In this document: in pieces, positions 62,384-64,000 of the stretch
Numbering within the stretch: the first letter of the stretch is position 1
Layout of the letters: each line of letters starts with the position of its first letter
Assembly: GCF_033705735.1 (NCBI RefSeq)
Contig: NZ_CP131130.1
Span: 2,802,001-2,866,000, forward strand
Reading direction: 5' to 3'
DNA length: 64,000 bases
DNA from: Shinella zoogloeoides
GTDB lineage: Bacteria; Pseudomonadota; Alphaproteobacteria; Rhizobiales; Rhizobiaceae
Translations under genes and position numbers: made by a program
Notes under the pieces: generated by a model
What the model was told of the DNA's origin: nothing
Database searches by the model: none
The model's input: only the letters and a program-made list of their open reading frames with translations

Positions 62384-63361
62384 TCAGTGCGAATGCCCTG
62401 CGTGGGACACAGCCGCCTTGCTCGGCTCCTCCAGGGTGCAACTGGCCACGCCGTCCCAGTCGATCCCGATCGTCGGGTGCTCGATCTTGAACTGCGTCTT
62501 CAGCTCGTGGTCGACTTGCTGCATGACGGTGCGCACATCGACGCCTTCCATCGGCTGCACCTGAAGGGTTGCCAGCACACGGCCGGAAGTCAGCGACCAG
62601 ACATGGACGTGGTGGACGCTCTGGATGCCGGGAACGGTCTTTCGAAGATGCTCGGAGATCTTCTCCGCGCCGGCGTTGTCGGGCGCACCTTCGAGCAGGA
62701 TATGCAGCGTGTTCCTGAGCAGGCTCCAGGCGCTGCGCAGGATCAGCAGCGACACGAACACCGACAGGATGGGATCGATCGGGGTCCAGCCAGTGTACCA
62801 GATGACGATGGCGGCAATGATCGCGCCGACCGAGCCGAGCAGATCGCCCATGACATGCAGCACGGCGCCCTTGACATTGACGTGATCGGAGTCGCCGCGC
62901 GTCAGATACCAGAGGACGAAGAGGTTCACGAGCATGCCGATGATGGCGACGACGAACATCGAACCGGCCATGACCGGCTGCGGCTCTTGGAAGCGCTCGA
63001 TGGCCTCGTAGACGATCCAGGCGACGATGCCGAACAGGGTAAGGGCGTTGATGAGGCCCGCAATCACCTCGAAGCGGGCATAGCCGAAGGTGCGCTGGCT
63101 GTCGGCGACGCGGCGGCCGAGGCGGAAGGCAACGTAGGCGAGACCGAGCGCGATGGCGTCGGTCAGCATATGTCCCGCATCGGCAAGCAGCGCGAGCGAA
63201 CCGGAGATCACACCGCCGACTGCCTCGACGACCATGAAGATGAAGATGATGAAGAAGGAAATGAGGATCTTGCGCTCGTTTTCCTTCGTTACGGTCGGTA
63301 CGTGTGAGTGATCATGATCGTGGCCGTGGTGGTCGCTGTGGGAGTGAGAGTGGTCTGCCAT
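62384..63361 (-). CDS. czcD: CDF-family metal cation exporter (CzcD/ZitB-like)
   Basis: A 325-residue cation diffusion facilitator. The N-terminus is His/Asp-rich (HSHSHSDHHGHDHDHSH), the transport site pair lies in LLADAGHMLTDAIALG (helix II) and HVMGDLLGSVGAI (helix V), and a cytoplasmic C-terminal domain with a His-rich end (VSHAGHSH) follows. It exports zinc, cobalt or cadmium to the periplasm. It is the first gene of an operon with arsR; a palindromic ArsR operator lies 29 bases upstream. Confidence 0.93.
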   Translation of the reverse strand: MADHSHSHSDHHGHDHDHSHVPTVTKENERKILISFFIIFIFMVVEAVGGVISGSLALLADAGHMLTDAIALGLAYVAFRLGRRVADSQRTFGYARFEVIAGLINALTLFGIVAWIVYEAIERFQEPQPVMAGSMFVVAIIGMLVNLFVLWYLTRGDSDHVNVKGAVLHVMGDLLGSVGAIIAAIVIWYTGWTPIDPILSVFVSLLILRSAWSLLRNTLHILLEGAPDNAGAEKISEHLRKTVPGIQSVHHVHVWSLTSGRVLATLQVQPMEGVDVRTVMQQVDHELKTQFKIEHPTIGIDWDGVASCTLEEPSKAAVSHAGHSH

Positions 63362-63389
63362 AGGTCGGTCCAGTGGTTGCGTTCAGTCT

Positions 63390-63417
63390 AAACACTTGAA
63401 TACATGTTCAAGTGTTT
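63390..63417. promoter_or_regulatory. ArsR/SmtB-type operator upstream of the CDF gene
   Basis: Perfect inverted repeat AAACACTTGAA - 6 bases - TTCAAGTGTTT. Its nine inner bases per arm are identical to the operator at 42733-42756. Confidence 0.85.
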
Positions 63418-63498
63418 CATTGTCAACCGGCCCGCGTAAGAAATTTGAAAGCTATTCGAAGGCACCGCAAAATCACGTAAATTTCCCGACAAGTGGGC

Positions 63499-63529
63499 TT
63501 GACCTTGTCACCGTTGGAATCTGCACGAT
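63499..63529 (+). promoter_or_regulatory. CueR-type promoter box upstream of the LysR gene
   Basis: TTGACC (63499-63504), a 19-base spacer with CCTT-N9-GGAATC, and CACGAT (63524-63529). The layout matches the four other boxes, though the right arm is the most divergent. It points at the LysR gene 73 bases on. Confidence 0.5.
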
Positions 63530-63601
63530 GCCCCCTCGAATGGGTGACGCATGCGGAGGTAGAGGTGATTGCTCAGACGTGACCGCGAGCCTGAAATCCA
63601 G

Positions 63602-64000
63602 ATGCGGCAACTCCACTATGTGATTGCAGCGGCCGAGCATGGCAGCTTCCGACAGGCGGCGATAGCGGTCGGCGTTCGAGAATCGGCGGTCAGCCGCCGC
63701 ATCCGCGATCTGGAGGATCAGGCCGGTGCGGCGCTGTTCATTCGATATCAGCGGGGGGTGGTCATCACCGAGGCGGGACGGAAGTTCCTGACGCACGCTC
63801 GGAGGGCGATCGCGGAAATCGATCTGGCCGTGAAGGAAGTGAGAGCTGCGGGCCGCGCCGAAAAGGGCGTGCTACGCATCGGCATATTCTCGTCCCTCGC
63901 CTCGGGCTTCATCGCCGATCTGCTGGAGCGATACGCAGGGGAGCATCCCGGTGTTCGCACGAGATTCATCGAAGGCACGCCTGCCGACCACAAGGCCGCT
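63602..64000 (+). CDS. LysR family regulator (3' end outside window)
   Basis: The visible 133 residues have the LysR N-terminal HTH (AAAEHGSFRQAAIAVGV then SAVSRRIRDLEDQAGAALF) and the beginning of the co-inducer domain (LRIGIFSSLASGFIADLLER). ATG 63602 is used; an in-frame TTG at 63569 with GGAGG and AGAGGTGA upstream is a credible alternative adding eleven residues. The gene runs off the right edge. Its target is unknown. Confidence 0.87.
   Translation, partial: MRQLHYVIAAAEHGSFRQAAIAVGVRESAVSRRIRDLEDQAGAALFIRYQRGVVITEAGRKFLTHARRAIAEIDLAVKEVRAAGRAEKGVLRIGIFSSLASGFIADLLERYAGEHPGVRTRFIEGTPADHKAA

Overview
The window reads as a chromosome segment of a member of the Hyphomicrobiales, most likely Rhizobiaceae (Rhizobium, Ensifer, Agrobacterium or Shinella type). 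Supporting signs are high GC, three copies of a RIME-like rhizobial intergenic mosaic repeat, and alphaproteobacterial genes and neighbourhoods (CpdR, TIGR02302, lysA-lptM-argH-tlpA, DUF2125, ftsEX, etfBA). The species cannot be fixed from the sequence alone.

Positions 1 to about 32,600 are a dense housekeeping core. From the left: a queuosine-precursor transporter with a candidate preQ1-I riboswitch whose pseudoknot covers the start codon; ribosomal protein L28; an envelope and metabolism stretch (DUF3108, DMT exporter, glyoxalase II, methyltransferase, tyrC, DUF2125, ChaC); a coupled ftsE-ftsX-ydcF-plsC operon; hpt; cpdR; TIGR02302; lysA-lptM-argH; tlpA; a sulfate ABC transporter (sbp-cysT-cysW-cysA); a 3-hydroxybutyryl-CoA dehydrogenase and etfBA behind a promoter with a LiuR-like palindrome; rhomboid protease, cobalamin adenosyltransferase and HIG1 protein; an SDR, YihY, GluQ-RS, AlkA, an HNH protein and DsbB.

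At about 32.7-33.0 kb lies the 5' half of one tRNA-Leu(CAA), cut just after the anticodon loop, followed by an intact tRNA-Leu(CAA). Past this point gene content changes abruptly and stays accessory to the window end, which suggests a genomic island whose other end is not in view.

The island (about 33-64 kb) is a metal and drug resistance mosaic. It holds a MerR regulator with an RND pump; a Zn/Cd/Pb ATPase with a 27-histidine linker and its SmtB/CadC-type ArsR; a glutaredoxin / ferredoxin-reductase / 82-residue protein operon; a multicopper oxidase; copZ and DUF305 divergent from copA-cueR; an MFS exporter divergent from csoR, a glutaredoxin-MauE fusion and a membrane DUF305 protein; a decayed nickel (nreAB-like) locus; a TetR-controlled MFS/DoxX pair; LysE, an AAA ATPase, an accessory ClpP and an ArsR-SRPBCC pair; a broken relaxase; and a second ArsR with a CDF exporter.

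The main regulatory observation is that five promoters across 24 kb of the island share one CueR-type architecture (TTGACC, a dyad of the form CCTT-N9-GGAA, 19-base spacer and a CA-starting -10). They precede copA, copZ, the RND operon, the glutaredoxin operon and a LysR gene, and only one canonical CueR gene is in view. A near-perfect 9-6-9 palindrome is shared by the Zn/Cd ATPase and CDF promoters. CsoR-family operators precede csoR and nreA. Several genes in the 53.9-61.6 kb part are broken, as expected of an ageing mobile region.
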